From positions 124,001-188,000 of the forward strand of contig NZ_JBKBHX010000003.1 in NCBI RefSeq assembly GCF_046299575.1: DNA of 64,000 nt, in the 5' to 3' direction. This DNA is from Thermaurantimonas sp046299575 (GTDB taxonomy: Bacteria > Bacteroidota > Bacteroidia > Flavobacteriales > Schleiferiaceae). The notes under the pieces were generated by a model. The model was not told where the DNA came from. It saw nothing but the letters and a program-made list of their open reading frames with translations, and searched no databases. Each line of letters begins with the position of its first letter. Positions within the stretch are counted from its first letter, which is position 1. This document shows, piece by piece, positions 42,060 to 50,196 of the stretch. The position numbers and the translations under genes were made by a program.

Positions 42060-42439
42060 TTTTGAATTGTTTTCCATTGCATAATTTTTGTTGTGATTTG
42101 CTTTCAATTTTTTATAATTTTGGGTCTTTGACATCTTTCTGCTATTATGTATCCCATATTTTCGAGTTGTGATTTGCTTTCAATTTTTTATAATTTTGGG
42201 TCTTTGACATCGATGAAGCTGCACTAGTGCGTGAGGCAAGGGTTGTGATTTGCTTTCAATTTTTTATAATTTTGGGTCTTTGACATCCCCAACCCGCATC
42301 GCATCTTGGTACAATCCGTTGTGATTTGCTTTCAATTTTTTATAATTTTGGGTCTTTGACATCTGGCGCTCATGTTAAAACTCGCAAGCCATGGTTGTGA
42401 TTTGCTTTCAATTTTTTATAATTTTGGGTCTTTGACATC
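42060..42439 (+). repeat. Five-spacer block, copy 1
   Basis: Spacers 5-9 with their repeats (380 bp). The identical block follows immediately at 42440-42819 as spacers 10-14. The two look the same base for base across all five spacers. Confidence 0.95.
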
Positions 42440-42819
42440 TTTTGAATTGTTTTCCATTGCATAATTTTTGTTGTGATTTGCTTTCAATTTTTTATAATTT
42501 TGGGTCTTTGACATCTTTCTGCTATTATGTATCCCATATTTTCGAGTTGTGATTTGCTTTCAATTTTTTATAATTTTGGGTCTTTGACATCGATGAAGCT
42601 GCACTAGTGCGTGAGGCAAGGGTTGTGATTTGCTTTCAATTTTTTATAATTTTGGGTCTTTGACATCCCCAACCCGCATCGCATCTTGGTACAATCCGTT
42701 GTGATTTGCTTTCAATTTTTTATAATTTTGGGTCTTTGACATCTGGCGCTCATGTTAAAACTCGCAAGCCATGGTTGTGATTTGCTTTCAATTTTTTATA
42801 ATTTTGGGTCTTTGACATC
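42440..42819 (+). repeat. Five-spacer block, copy 2
   Basis: Exact tandem copy of 42060-42439. Unequal recombination between identical repeats, or replication slippage, explains it; an assembly error is the alternative. Confidence 0.95.
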
Positions 42820-44536
42820 TGAAGCACGTTTTTATCGGGAGGCAAGGCAGTTGTGATTTGCTTTCAATTTTTTATAATTTTGGGTCTTTGACATCCTCGC
42901 CAAGGCCGTCCACCGCATGCACCTCGTTGTGATTTGCTTTCAATTTTTTATAATTTTGGGTCTTTGACATCCCGCCTCATGAGCGTTAATCCGGTACCAG
43001 TGTTGTGATTTGCTTTCAATTTTTTATAATTTTGGGTCTTTGACATCTAAACTTGCCGAGCTTGCCGAAGCGGTGGGGTTGTGATTTGCTTTCAATTTTT
43101 TATAATTTTGGGTCTTTGACATCTCGAGAAGAAGAGACCCGACACTTGCTACAGTTGTGATTTGCTTTCAATTTTTTATAATTTTGGGTCTTTGACATCC
43201 TCCACCTTGGCTAAGTCTTCTTGTTGCCGGTTGTGATTTGCTTTCAATTTTTTATAATTTTGGGTCTTTGACATCTAGAGAAGGAAAGGGAGGAGGTAAG
43301 TTATCGTTGTGATTTGCTTTCAATTTTTTATAATTTTGGGTCTTTGACATCTAACATTTACACCCATCATACCACTTCCTCGTTGTGATTTGCTTTCAAT
43401 TTTTTATAATTTTGGGTCTTTGACATCGGTGCTGAGAAGGAGTGCCTTTTGAGGGTAGTTGTGATTTGCTTTCAATTTTTTATAATTTTGGGTCTTTGAC
43501 ATCTAAATGAGCCGATACCATCGTCCAGCGTAAGTTGTGATTTGCTTTCAATTTTTTATAATTTTGGGTCTTTGACATCGAAGGATGAGTACACGAGTGT
43601 GATTGGAGAGTTGTGATTTGCTTTCAATTTTTTATAATTTTGGGTCTTTGACATCCTTAACCGAAAGGAAAGTCCGTCTATACATGTTGTGATTTGCTTT
43701 CAATTTTTTATAATTTTGGGTCTTTGACATCGCAAGGCCTGTACTTTAAGACCCGTATCAGTTGTGATTTGCTTTCAATTTTTTATAATTTTGGGTCTTT
43801 GACATCGGTGCGGGTTGAATGCCCCGAGGTGCAGGTGTTGTGATTTGCTTTCAATTTTTTATAATTTTGGGTCTTTGACATCTTAGTTAAATTGCTCATA
43901 TTAATTTAATTTGTTGTGATTTGCTTTCAATTTTTTATAATTTTGGGTCTTTGACATCGGCTAATGCCGCATTAATTTTCAATCAATTGTTGTGATTTGC
44001 TTTCAATTTTTTATAATTTTGGGTCTTTGACATCGACTGCTGGGCAGGCTATATTTAGCCTCGGGTTGTGATTTGCTTTCAATTTTTTATAATTTTGGGT
44101 CTTTGACATCAACAGAGCCGACAGGCAAGTCGTCTTTTCTGTTGTGATTTGCTTTCAATTTTTTATAATTTTGGGTCTTTGACATCAAGGCTCTTGTGGA
44201 TTGCGTTATGAGTGCTGTTGTGATTTGCTTTCAATTTTTTATAATTTTGGGTCTTTGACATCGACCAAGCTGTGCATTTAAATTTAGAACAAGTTGTGAT
44301 TTGCTTTCAATTTTTTATAATTTTGGGTCTTTGACATCCGCAGCCCTTGCCATTTTTCCATGCGCTGAGTTGTGATTTGCTTTCAATTTTTTATAATTTT
44401 GGGTCTTTGACATCTGATTTCAGATTGTGCTTTATGTTAATGTTGTTGTGATTTGCTTTCAATTTTTTATAATTTTGGGTCTTTGACATCAGAGAGCCCC
44501 TTAAAATGCTGGATTTCAAAATACTATAAACAAAAC

Positions 44537-44581
44537 AGGATTCAAATTCTGATACTTTAGCAGTATCGAATTTTAAATCCT
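44537..44581. other. Long imperfect hairpin between array and cas2
   Basis: Three 6-bp stems in series, AGGATT/AATCCT, AAATTC/GAATTT and GATACT/AGTATC, with small bulges and loop TTAGC. It starts 47 bp after the last repeat and ends 23 bp before the cas2 stop. Plus-strand array transcripts and minus-strand cas transcripts converge here or part of the leader lies here. No U-tract. Confidence 0.6.
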
Positions 44582-44603
44582 ATCTAAAAATGATGATTCT
44601 ATT

Positions 44604-44951
44604 TTAAAAAAGCTCCAACTGGAGTTGTATTACTTTTTGATCCGGTGTTTTCTTTTGTTTTTTATGACCCACTAAAAATTCCATCATCCCAAACTGCTTG
44701 TCGGTGATTTCGAAGAGGATAATGCTTCCCTTTTCGGGCAGGACGTTTTTCACCCGTTTGCGGTGCACTTCCAAATTTTCCCGACTAGCACAATGGCGGG
44801 CGTAGATAGAGTACTGTATCATTATAAATCCGTCTTTGAGCAGCTCTTTTCTGAAGAGAGAGTATGCTTTGCGTTCAGCTTTAGTCTGGGTAGGAAGATC
44901 AAAATATACAAAGAGCCACATGATTCGATAAGCGTTTAGTCTGGTATTCAT
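44604..44951 (-). CDS. cas2: CRISPR-associated endonuclease Cas2
   Basis: 115 residues. Ferredoxin-like Cas2 fold with the key strand MWLFVYFDLPTQTKAERKAY (the aspartate of YFDLP is the conserved acidic residue), then FRKELLKDGFIMIQYSIYARHCAS, typical of type II Cas2. It dimerises and bridges two Cas1 dimers during spacer integration. The annotated ATG at 44951 precedes the conserved core by ten residues; a later ATG at MWLFVYF is possible. It follows cas1 with only three bases between stop and start and ends next to the array. The C-terminal tail after VGHKKQKK is basic. Confidence 0.95.
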   Translation of the reverse strand: MNTRLNAYRIMWLFVYFDLPTQTKAERKAYSLFRKELLKDGFIMIQYSIYARHCASRENLEVHRKRVKNVLPEKGSIILFEITDKQFGMMEFLVGHKKQKKTPDQKVIQLQLELF

Positions 44952-44954
44952 GGC

Positions 44955-45857
44955 TTAGCAATATTCCGGGTAGAGCATTCTGCGGGCTTCACCGGTGTAA
45001 CAAGCGACAAGTGAAGCGGATGTGCGCTGAGTAGCAATCATAAGTGGACTTTTCTGTCCATCGATTATTGTATCGAGGGTTGGGATGATAAGCAGCTGTC
45101 TTTTTATCTCAGTAGTGAGTTTTTCAGGGATTTCGCCACATTGTGAGACAATGTTCAGCGCCACTTTGTCCACAAAAGGCCTGTAAGGCTCCATAATATC
45201 ATCAGCCAGACAGAATGCATTGTACTTATTTCTGTGATAAATGCCTACCATCAAAAGGCATCCGCTGGCAGAGAGACTTCGCGCTACTACAGCGCGAAGT
45301 ATAGCATAGCCGTAGTTGAGAAGATTATTTGGTGGTGGGCCATTTCTATGCCGTTTGCATCGGGTATCGATATAGGAGAAGTACTTGTCCCAATAGTAGG
45401 AAGCGGCCTTTGCTTCTACATTTTCTTTATCACCACTTGTTACTTCGGATGCCCAGCGCAGCATAGGTGTACTGTCGATACCAATAGATTTGAGCAAGGC
45501 TGCCTGATTGCGGATTTTGGCAGCTACGGTTTGTTTCCAGAGATTTTTCTTGAGGGGTTCGGATGCTTCGAGTTGATATCGGACCTTTTCTGAAAAAGTA
45601 TTGTTCTGAGCCAGGGGCATCATCAAACCCGAAGGCATGTGTTTTTCGTCGCAGCAGAGTATGCATGCATTGTTGTCGATCAGGGAGGCGATGACTGATT
45701 GGGTTATAGTGATTTGTTGGTTTTCAAGTACCACAAATCCAATGTCTTCGACAGGTACCTGATAGCTTGTGTTTTGGTGTTTATGCTCGATGACAAGCTG
45801 CCTGTTTAAAATGTGAAGATAGGCAGGTTGCGAAAAAAAGAGGGTCTTCTTTATCAT
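44955..45857 (-). CDS. cas1: CRISPR-associated integrase Cas1, type II
   Basis: 300 residues from the ATG at 45857, which gives the usual type II start MIKKTLFFSQPAYLHI; the frame stays open to 45962 but the extra 35 residues do not look like Cas1. Metal-binding residues are visible: Glu in NVEAKAASYYW, His in VGIYHRNKYNAF and Glu in DDIMEPYRPFVD. The N-terminal beta-sandwich contains NRQLVIEHK and VPVEDIGFVVLEN. It inserts new spacers with Cas2 and, in type II systems, Cas9/tracrRNA. Unusually, cas1-cas2 lie on the far side of the array from cas9 and on the opposite strand. A UUCG-capped hairpin sits just before the start codon. Confidence 0.95.
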   Translation of the reverse strand: MIKKTLFFSQPAYLHILNRQLVIEHKHQNTSYQVPVEDIGFVVLENQQITITQSVIASLIDNNACILCCDEKHMPSGLMMPLAQNNTFSEKVRYQLEASEPLKKNLWKQTVAAKIRNQAALLKSIGIDSTPMLRWASEVTSGDKENVEAKAASYYWDKYFSYIDTRCKRHRNGPPPNNLLNYGYAILRAVVARSLSASGCLLMVGIYHRNKYNAFCLADDIMEPYRPFVDKVALNIVSQCGEIPEKLTTEIKRQLLIIPTLDTIIDGQKSPLMIATQRTSASLVACYTGEARRMLYPEYC

Positions 45858-45871
45858 GCTGTAAATAGTTT

Positions 45872-45889
45872 TGAACACCGAAGTGTTCA
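45872..45889 (-). promoter_or_regulatory. UUCG-tetraloop hairpin before the cas1 start
   Basis: Minus-strand TGAACAC-TTCG-GTGTTCA: a 7-bp stem closing a C(UUCG)G tetraloop, among the most stable RNA loops, 14 nt upstream of the cas1 ATG at 45857. It could affect translation or mRNA stability of cas1-cas2. If the longer reading frame is used it would be coding instead. Confidence 0.55.
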
Positions 45890-46074
45890 TAAATTGGGCC
45901 ATATTGTTGATATCTTTATTTGATTTTACAAAAAAACCTCTGACTTTCAGATACTTTTTCAATCTTCAATAAAAATAAGAAATTGTGTTACCGGAAATTT
46001 TCAATTCGATTTTTCTAAATGTAGGTGAAGTTTTATTGAATTATTTTGCCCAGATTATGTGAAAATATTAAAAC

Positions 46075-47529
46075 TTGTCATCTCTCCGATCATTAGCCGG
46101 TCAAACAGCTATTTATGGTCTCTCATCCATTGTTGGAAGGTTTGCCTATTTTCTGCTGACGCCTCTGCATACTACTGTGCTTCAGCGGGCAGAGATGGGT
46201 ATAAATACGGATATATATTCATGGATAGCGGTATTAACCGTAGTTCTTACGCTTGGAATGGAAACGACTTATTTCAGATTTTCGACCAAAGAGGGGCTGG
46301 ATGAAAAGACCATCTTTAGACAAACCTTCTGGGTGATGACAGCAGCTGTTGGCTCTTTTGTAGTGCTTGCGATGCTTTTGCAAAACCACATTTTACGAGC
46401 TATGCGGTATGAGTCGCATCCCGGATACTTGTGGCTATTGCTGCTGATTCTCTCGGGCGAAGTGCTGGCTACATTGCCGTATGCGCGTCTTCGTCAGCAA
46501 AATAAGGCTCTGCAATTTGCCCTAATTAGGCTTACAAACATTTTTGTCAATATTGGTTTGAACCTCTATTTTTTTCTTTTGACGCCTTTTTTGGCAAACA
46601 GAGGTGTTAATCTGCCTGTACCTGTCAATCCGGTTTTGGCCATTTTTTTAGCTAATGGGGCTGCTGTGATTGTTCAACTGCTCTTGCTTACACCGATGCT
46701 AAGGCCAGTATTTGTATTTAAAAGCAAGGGCATTCAGCTAAAAAAAATACTCAGCTACGGTTTACCTGTCATGTTGGCAGGTCTACCAGGAATTGTCAAT
46801 GAAGTGTTTGATCGCCAGTTGCTTAAATATTTGTTACCCGCCGAAATCTCACTGGAACAGATGGGGGTATATGCTGCTGTGTTTCGGCTTTCTGTTTTTA
46901 TTTCGCTTTTCATTCAGGCTTTTAGGTATGCCGCTGAGCCTTTTTTCTTTAAAAATGCCGAAAACAAGAAGGCTCCCGAACTCTACGCGCGGGTTATGGA
47001 GCTCTTTGTGCTAGTAATGGCAATAGCGGTAGTGCTGCTGAGTGCCTTTTTGCCTGTGGTCAAGTATTTCATTCACAGTAAGTTTTGGGATGGTCTGCAT
47101 ATATTGCCCTTACTTTTCGTAGCTCAGATGCTTCTTGGAGTTATTTTTAATCTAAACATCTGGTATAAAGTAACAGAAAAAACACACTATGGGATCACTA
47201 TAAGCCTATCAGGCGCTATTGTAAATCTTTTGGTGAATGCTACTTTAATTCCGGTTTTAGGCATTATGGGTGCTGCTCTTGCCCTTGTGATCTCTCATGT
47301 AGTAATGGTGATGGTATCGTATTATCTAAGCCGAAAATACTTCCCCATCCCTTATCGCGTAAAAGCCATTCTGACACTTATGGTTATTTCTACATCGACT
47401 TCTTTTCTATTGTTTCAAATTAATAATTTTATCGGAAAAGGAGTTGTATCTCTTCTTGCCTTAGTGCTTCTATACCAAACTGAAAAAGAGGAAATTAAAA
47501 CTATATTAATATCTATTTCAAAAAGATGA
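46075..47529 (+). CDS. Polysaccharide biosynthesis/flippase protein (MATE-like, MOP superfamily)
   Basis: 484 residues from a TTG start (MSSLRSLAGQTAIYGLSSIVGRFAYFLL); no earlier in-frame start is available because a stop precedes it. About 14 hydrophobic segments; the N-terminal LAGQTAIYGLSSIVGR motif is typical of Wzx-like lipid-linked oligosaccharide flippases. It would move a lipid-linked glycan or precursor across the inner membrane; substrate unknown. Its stop overlaps the start of dut by four bases, so the two are translationally coupled, a pairing seen in other Bacteroidota. Divergent from cas1 with about 217 bp between the start codons, which marks the right border of the CRISPR region. 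Confidence 0.9.
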   Translation: MSSLRSLAGQTAIYGLSSIVGRFAYFLLTPLHTTVLQRAEMGINTDIYSWIAVLTVVLTLGMETTYFRFSTKEGLDEKTIFRQTFWVMTAAVGSFVVLAMLLQNHILRAMRYESHPGYLWLLLLILSGEVLATLPYARLRQQNKALQFALIRLTNIFVNIGLNLYFFLLTPFLANRGVNLPVPVNPVLAIFLANGAAVIVQLLLLTPMLRPVFVFKSKGIQLKKILSYGLPVMLAGLPGIVNEVFDRQLLKYLLPAEISLEQMGVYAAVFRLSVFISLFIQAFRYAAEPFFFKNAENKKAPELYARVMELFVLVMAIAVVLLSAFLPVVKYFIHSKFWDGLHILPLLFVAQMLLGVIFNLNIWYKVTEKTHYGITISLSGAIVNLLVNATLIPVLGIMGAALALVISHVVMVMVSYYLSRKYFPIPYRVKAILTLMVISTSTSFLLFQINNFIGKGVVSLLALVLLYQTEKEEIKTILISISKR

Positions 47530-47966
47530 ACGTTGTAAGAATCTCTATTATCAACGATAGCTTAAACGTGCTGCCAGAATACCAAACCATTCACTCAGCC
47601 GGCATGGATCTTAGAGCCAACCTAGCTGAAAGCATTACTCTACAACCCGGTGAACGACGTTTGATTCCAACCGGGCTTAGGATAGCACTGCCGGATGGCT
47701 TCGAAGCTCAAGTGAGACCCCGAAGTGGACTGGCTCTGAAACACGGCATTACTTGCCTTAACAGTCCGGGAACAATTGATGCGGACTACCGTGGCGAAAT
47801 TGGCGTTATTCTCATCAATCTTGGACATGAACCCTTTGAAATTAAACCTGGTGATCGCATTGCACAGCTTGTGGTGGCTCCCTACAGCCGTGTGGAATGG
47901 GTAGAGGTAAAAGAACTGCCCGCGTCTGAAAGGGGTGAAGGGGGATTTGGGTCTACCGGCAGATGA
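47526..47966 (+). CDS. dut: dUTP diphosphatase
   Basis: 146 residues. All five trimeric dUTPase motifs are present: HSAGMDLRANL (I), RPRSGLALKHG (II), NSPGTIDADYRGEIGVIL (III, with the catalytic Asp), KPGDRIAQLVV (IV) and RGEGGFGSTGR (V, the flexible C-terminal lid). It hydrolyses dUTP to dUMP, preventing uracil incorporation and supplying dUMP for thymidylate. Overlaps the flippase gene by ATGA; convergent with the permease gene after a 2-bp gap. Confidence 0.97.
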   Translation: MNVVRISIINDSLNVLPEYQTIHSAGMDLRANLAESITLQPGERRLIPTGLRIALPDGFEAQVRPRSGLALKHGITCLNSPGTIDADYRGEIGVILINLGHEPFEIKPGDRIAQLVVAPYSRVEWVEVKELPASERGEGGFGSTGR

Positions 47967-47968
47967 TC

Positions 47969-49216
47969 CTACTCAAACTTTAGCACTCTGGCAGCCGGTA
48001 TGGCTGAAATGTATCTGGAAGGTACCAATAAGATTAAAAGACACATAACCAGGGTGCCTGTATTAACCGATAGTATCCAACCTAAATCGAAGTACACAGG
48101 AACACTATCAACAAAATATGCGGTCTGATCGAGCTTAATTATCTTCCATGTACGCTGCATCCAGGCATACCCGAGTGCTATTGCATTGCCGATGAAAAGA
48201 CCCCGCGTGAGAATAACGAAGGCTTTGTAGAGAAATATTTTTGTAATCAAAGTATTTTCAGCACCTAAAGCTTTTAAAAGACCTATCATTCGCGTGCGCT
48301 CCACAATCAGAATCATAAGCGCACTGCTCAAGTTTATGGCTGATACCACCACCATTACTATGATGATAATCAAAATGTTAATGTCAAATAAATCCATCCA
48401 CTGAAATAACTGCCTGAAAGCCATTTTTGCTGAAACAGACTGTAAATCAAAGGGCAAAAGCGCTGAAAGCTCTTCAGCGACTCGTTCAGGATCGCTGCCT
48501 TCTTTTAAAAATACTTCAACAGCACCTGCCTCATCGGCTTCCCAACGATTAATGGAACGTATCAGATCAATATCGACCCAGGCAAATTGTTTATCTACGT
48601 CTTCTACACCTGACTCGTAAATGCCTGATACAATCAGGTAGCGCAAAAGCGGTGTTTTAGGCGCTTCGCGAATGAAGTACACAGCCAATCGGTCGCCAGC
48701 TTTTACATCCAGCACTCGAGCGTGATACGCTGATAACACTATACTATCGCTTTCTGTACCCTTCAATTTTCGAAAAAATGTGCCTTCCTTAATGTACGAG
48801 GCTAAACGACTAGCGTCGAAGTGTTCGTCTATACCTTTAAGTACACAGCCTTCGAAGTAATTCGTAGACTTTAGAATAGCCGTGCGATATGCGGAGCTTT
48901 GTACGTGGCGCACAGAGGGATGTGCCTTGATGGCCGATAGCAAATCATTGGTGAGCAAGATACTCTCTGACTCGAGCAGGTCGTCATCGTCCACATATTT
49001 TTTTATCTGTACATGCCCTCTAAAGGAGTAAATTTTGTTTTTGATTTCATGTTGAAGACCAGTACCAGTAACGATGGCAATAATCATTACCACACTGCTT
49101 ACCGCTATTGCTGCAGTAACCACCGCAATTACCGGGCCTGAAAAGCTACGCCCACTGCTGTCGGCATGGCGCAGCCGTCGACCGATCCAGAGTGGTAAAA
49201 TCCAATTTTTAATCAC
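47969..49216 (-). CDS. LolC/LolE-like ABC transporter permease (FtsX family)
   Basis: 415 residues. One N-terminal membrane helix (FSGPVIAVVTAAIAVSSVVMIIAIVTG), a periplasmic MacB-PCD-like domain of about 220 residues, then three C-terminal helices (INILIIIIVMVVVSAINLSSALMILIVE, AFVILTRGLFIGNAIALGYAW, LVMCLLILLVPSRYI) in the FtsX arrangement. The motif ERTRMIGLLKALGA is the coupling-helix sequence of LolC/LolE. It likely helps release lipoproteins from the inner membrane, or exports another substrate; the ATPase is not in the window. It starts 12 bp after tpiA. Confidence 0.88.
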   Translation of the reverse strand: MIKNWILPLWIGRRLRHADSSGRSFSGPVIAVVTAAIAVSSVVMIIAIVTGTGLQHEIKNKIYSFRGHVQIKKYVDDDDLLESESILLTNDLLSAIKAHPSVRHVQSSAYRTAILKSTNYFEGCVLKGIDEHFDASRLASYIKEGTFFRKLKGTESDSIVLSAYHARVLDVKAGDRLAVYFIREAPKTPLLRYLIVSGIYESGVEDVDKQFAWVDIDLIRSINRWEADEAGAVEVFLKEGSDPERVAEELSALLPFDLQSVSAKMAFRQLFQWMDLFDINILIIIIVMVVVSAINLSSALMILIVERTRMIGLLKALGAENTLITKIFLYKAFVILTRGLFIGNAIALGYAWMQRTWKIIKLDQTAYFVDSVPVYFDLGWILSVNTGTLVMCLLILLVPSRYISAIPAARVLKFE

Positions 49217-49228
49217 GCGACAATTTGC

Positions 49229-49990
49229 TTAGCCAGCTGATTGGATGATGGTTAAAAATTCCTCTGGCTTCAGTGAAGCGCCACCTACCAAGGCTCCGTC
49301 GATATGCGGCATTGCGAGCAGGTTGGCTGCATTTGCAGCATTTACGCTGCCGCCGTACAGAATTTGTAGTTGGGCCCCGAGATCGTCGCCAAAACGCTTG
49401 CCTACCACATCGCGGATGAAGGCATGCATTTCATCGGCCTGTTCAGGAGTGGCTGTCTTACCAGTGCCAATAGCCCATACCGGTTCATAGGCAATGGTGA
49501 TTTTGGGCAATTTTTCTTCAGAAAGTTTGTAGAGCACCGATGTGACTTGTTCTTCTACCACTTCGAAGTGATGGCCACTTTCGCGGTCTTCGAGCACTTC
49601 ACCTACGCAGTAGATCGGGTATATTTCGTGTTTTAATACAACTTTAATTTTCTCCAGTGCACTTTCGTTGGTCTCGCCATAGTATTGCCGGCGCTCACTG
49701 TGTGCAATAATTACTTTTCTGACCCCTAACTCTTTAAGCATCAACACAGAAACTTCGCCTGTATATGCTCCGTTTAATTTATCGCTCACGTTCTGCGCTG
49801 CCAGACATATTGAGCTGCCTTTTAATTTTTTCTGAAAATCAGACAAATGCGTGTAGGGAGGAGCTAAAGCTACTTGTACTTTGGGATTTTGTTTAGAGAG
49901 CCCCTGAAGGAGTGCATCCAGCGTTTTCAGACCCTCCGAAACAGTTGTATTCATTTTCCAATTGCCAGCGATGAGTTTGGGTCGTTTCAT
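49229..49990 (-). CDS. tpiA: Triosephosphate isomerase
   Basis: 253 residues, standard length. It interconverts dihydroxyacetone phosphate and glyceraldehyde 3-phosphate. Active-site residues: Lys in GNWKMNTTVSEG, His in VIIAHSERRQYYGE, Glu in AYEPVWAIGTGKTATPEQA; phosphate-binding loop LYGGSVNAANA and DGALVGGASLK. First gene of a two-gene minus-strand unit with the LolC/E-like permease. Downstream of the pckG terminator at 50147. Confidence 0.97.
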   Translation of the reverse strand: MKRPKLIAGNWKMNTTVSEGLKTLDALLQGLSKQNPKVQVALAPPYTHLSDFQKKLKGSSICLAAQNVSDKLNGAYTGEVSVLMLKELGVRKVIIAHSERRQYYGETNESALEKIKVVLKHEIYPIYCVGEVLEDRESGHHFEVVEEQVTSVLYKLSEEKLPKITIAYEPVWAIGTGKTATPEQADEMHAFIRDVVGKRFGDDLGAQLQILYGGSVNAANAANLLAMPHIDGALVGGASLKPEEFLTIIQSAG

Positions 49991-50146
49991 CGTTTCTTAA
50001 AATTTTCATGCAAGTATGGAAAAAAATTCCCGTTTATCCAAAGTGTGTCCTTCACTTTAATTCTTTCAATCTTTTCGTCTTTTTTTATTTTCATTCAACA
50101 TTTCTTGAAGATTCCGTTTAAGTAGACCTAAAGCGGTTTAATAAAA

Positions 50147-50172
50147 AATGCCCGACCGAGTGGCCGGGCATT
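50147..50172 (-). terminator. Rho-independent terminator of pckG
   Basis: AATGCCCG (50147-50154) / CGGGCATT (50165-50172), followed on the minus strand by a T-run. It lies 25 bp downstream of the pckG stop. Confidence 0.85.
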
Positions 50173-50196
50173 CCTTTAATTTATTTCAGTGTTTGA

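Larger units (their letters stand above)
41711..44490 (+). CRISPR. Type II-C CRISPR array, 37 repeats and 36 spacers
   Basis: 37 repeats of 46 nt, which I read as identical, starting GTTGTGATTTGCTTTC, with TATAATTTTGGG in the middle and TTTGACATC at the end. 34 spacers are 30 nt; the fourth and the 27th are 29 nt; the sum is exactly 2,780 nt. Spacers 5-9 recur as 10-14, leaving 31 distinct spacers. Plus-strand crRNA is supported by the GTTGTGATTTGC start shared with Bacteroidota II-C repeats and by the tracrRNA anti-repeat on the minus strand. Each repeat holds TAATTTTG (repeat positions 26-33), a perfect Bacteroidota -7 box, with TTG at positions 2-4. No array-external promoter is obvious. 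Confidence 0.99.

Noticed and set aside
41885..42082. Minus-strand open frame within the CRISPR array
   Set aside because: It is made of repeat and spacer sequence; its peptide repeats with the array period and has no coding logic.
45858..45962. N-terminal extension of Cas1 by 35 residues
   Set aside because: The ATG at 45857 gives the usual type II Cas1 beginning (MIKKTLFF); the extension has no family resemblance and contains the UUCG hairpin.
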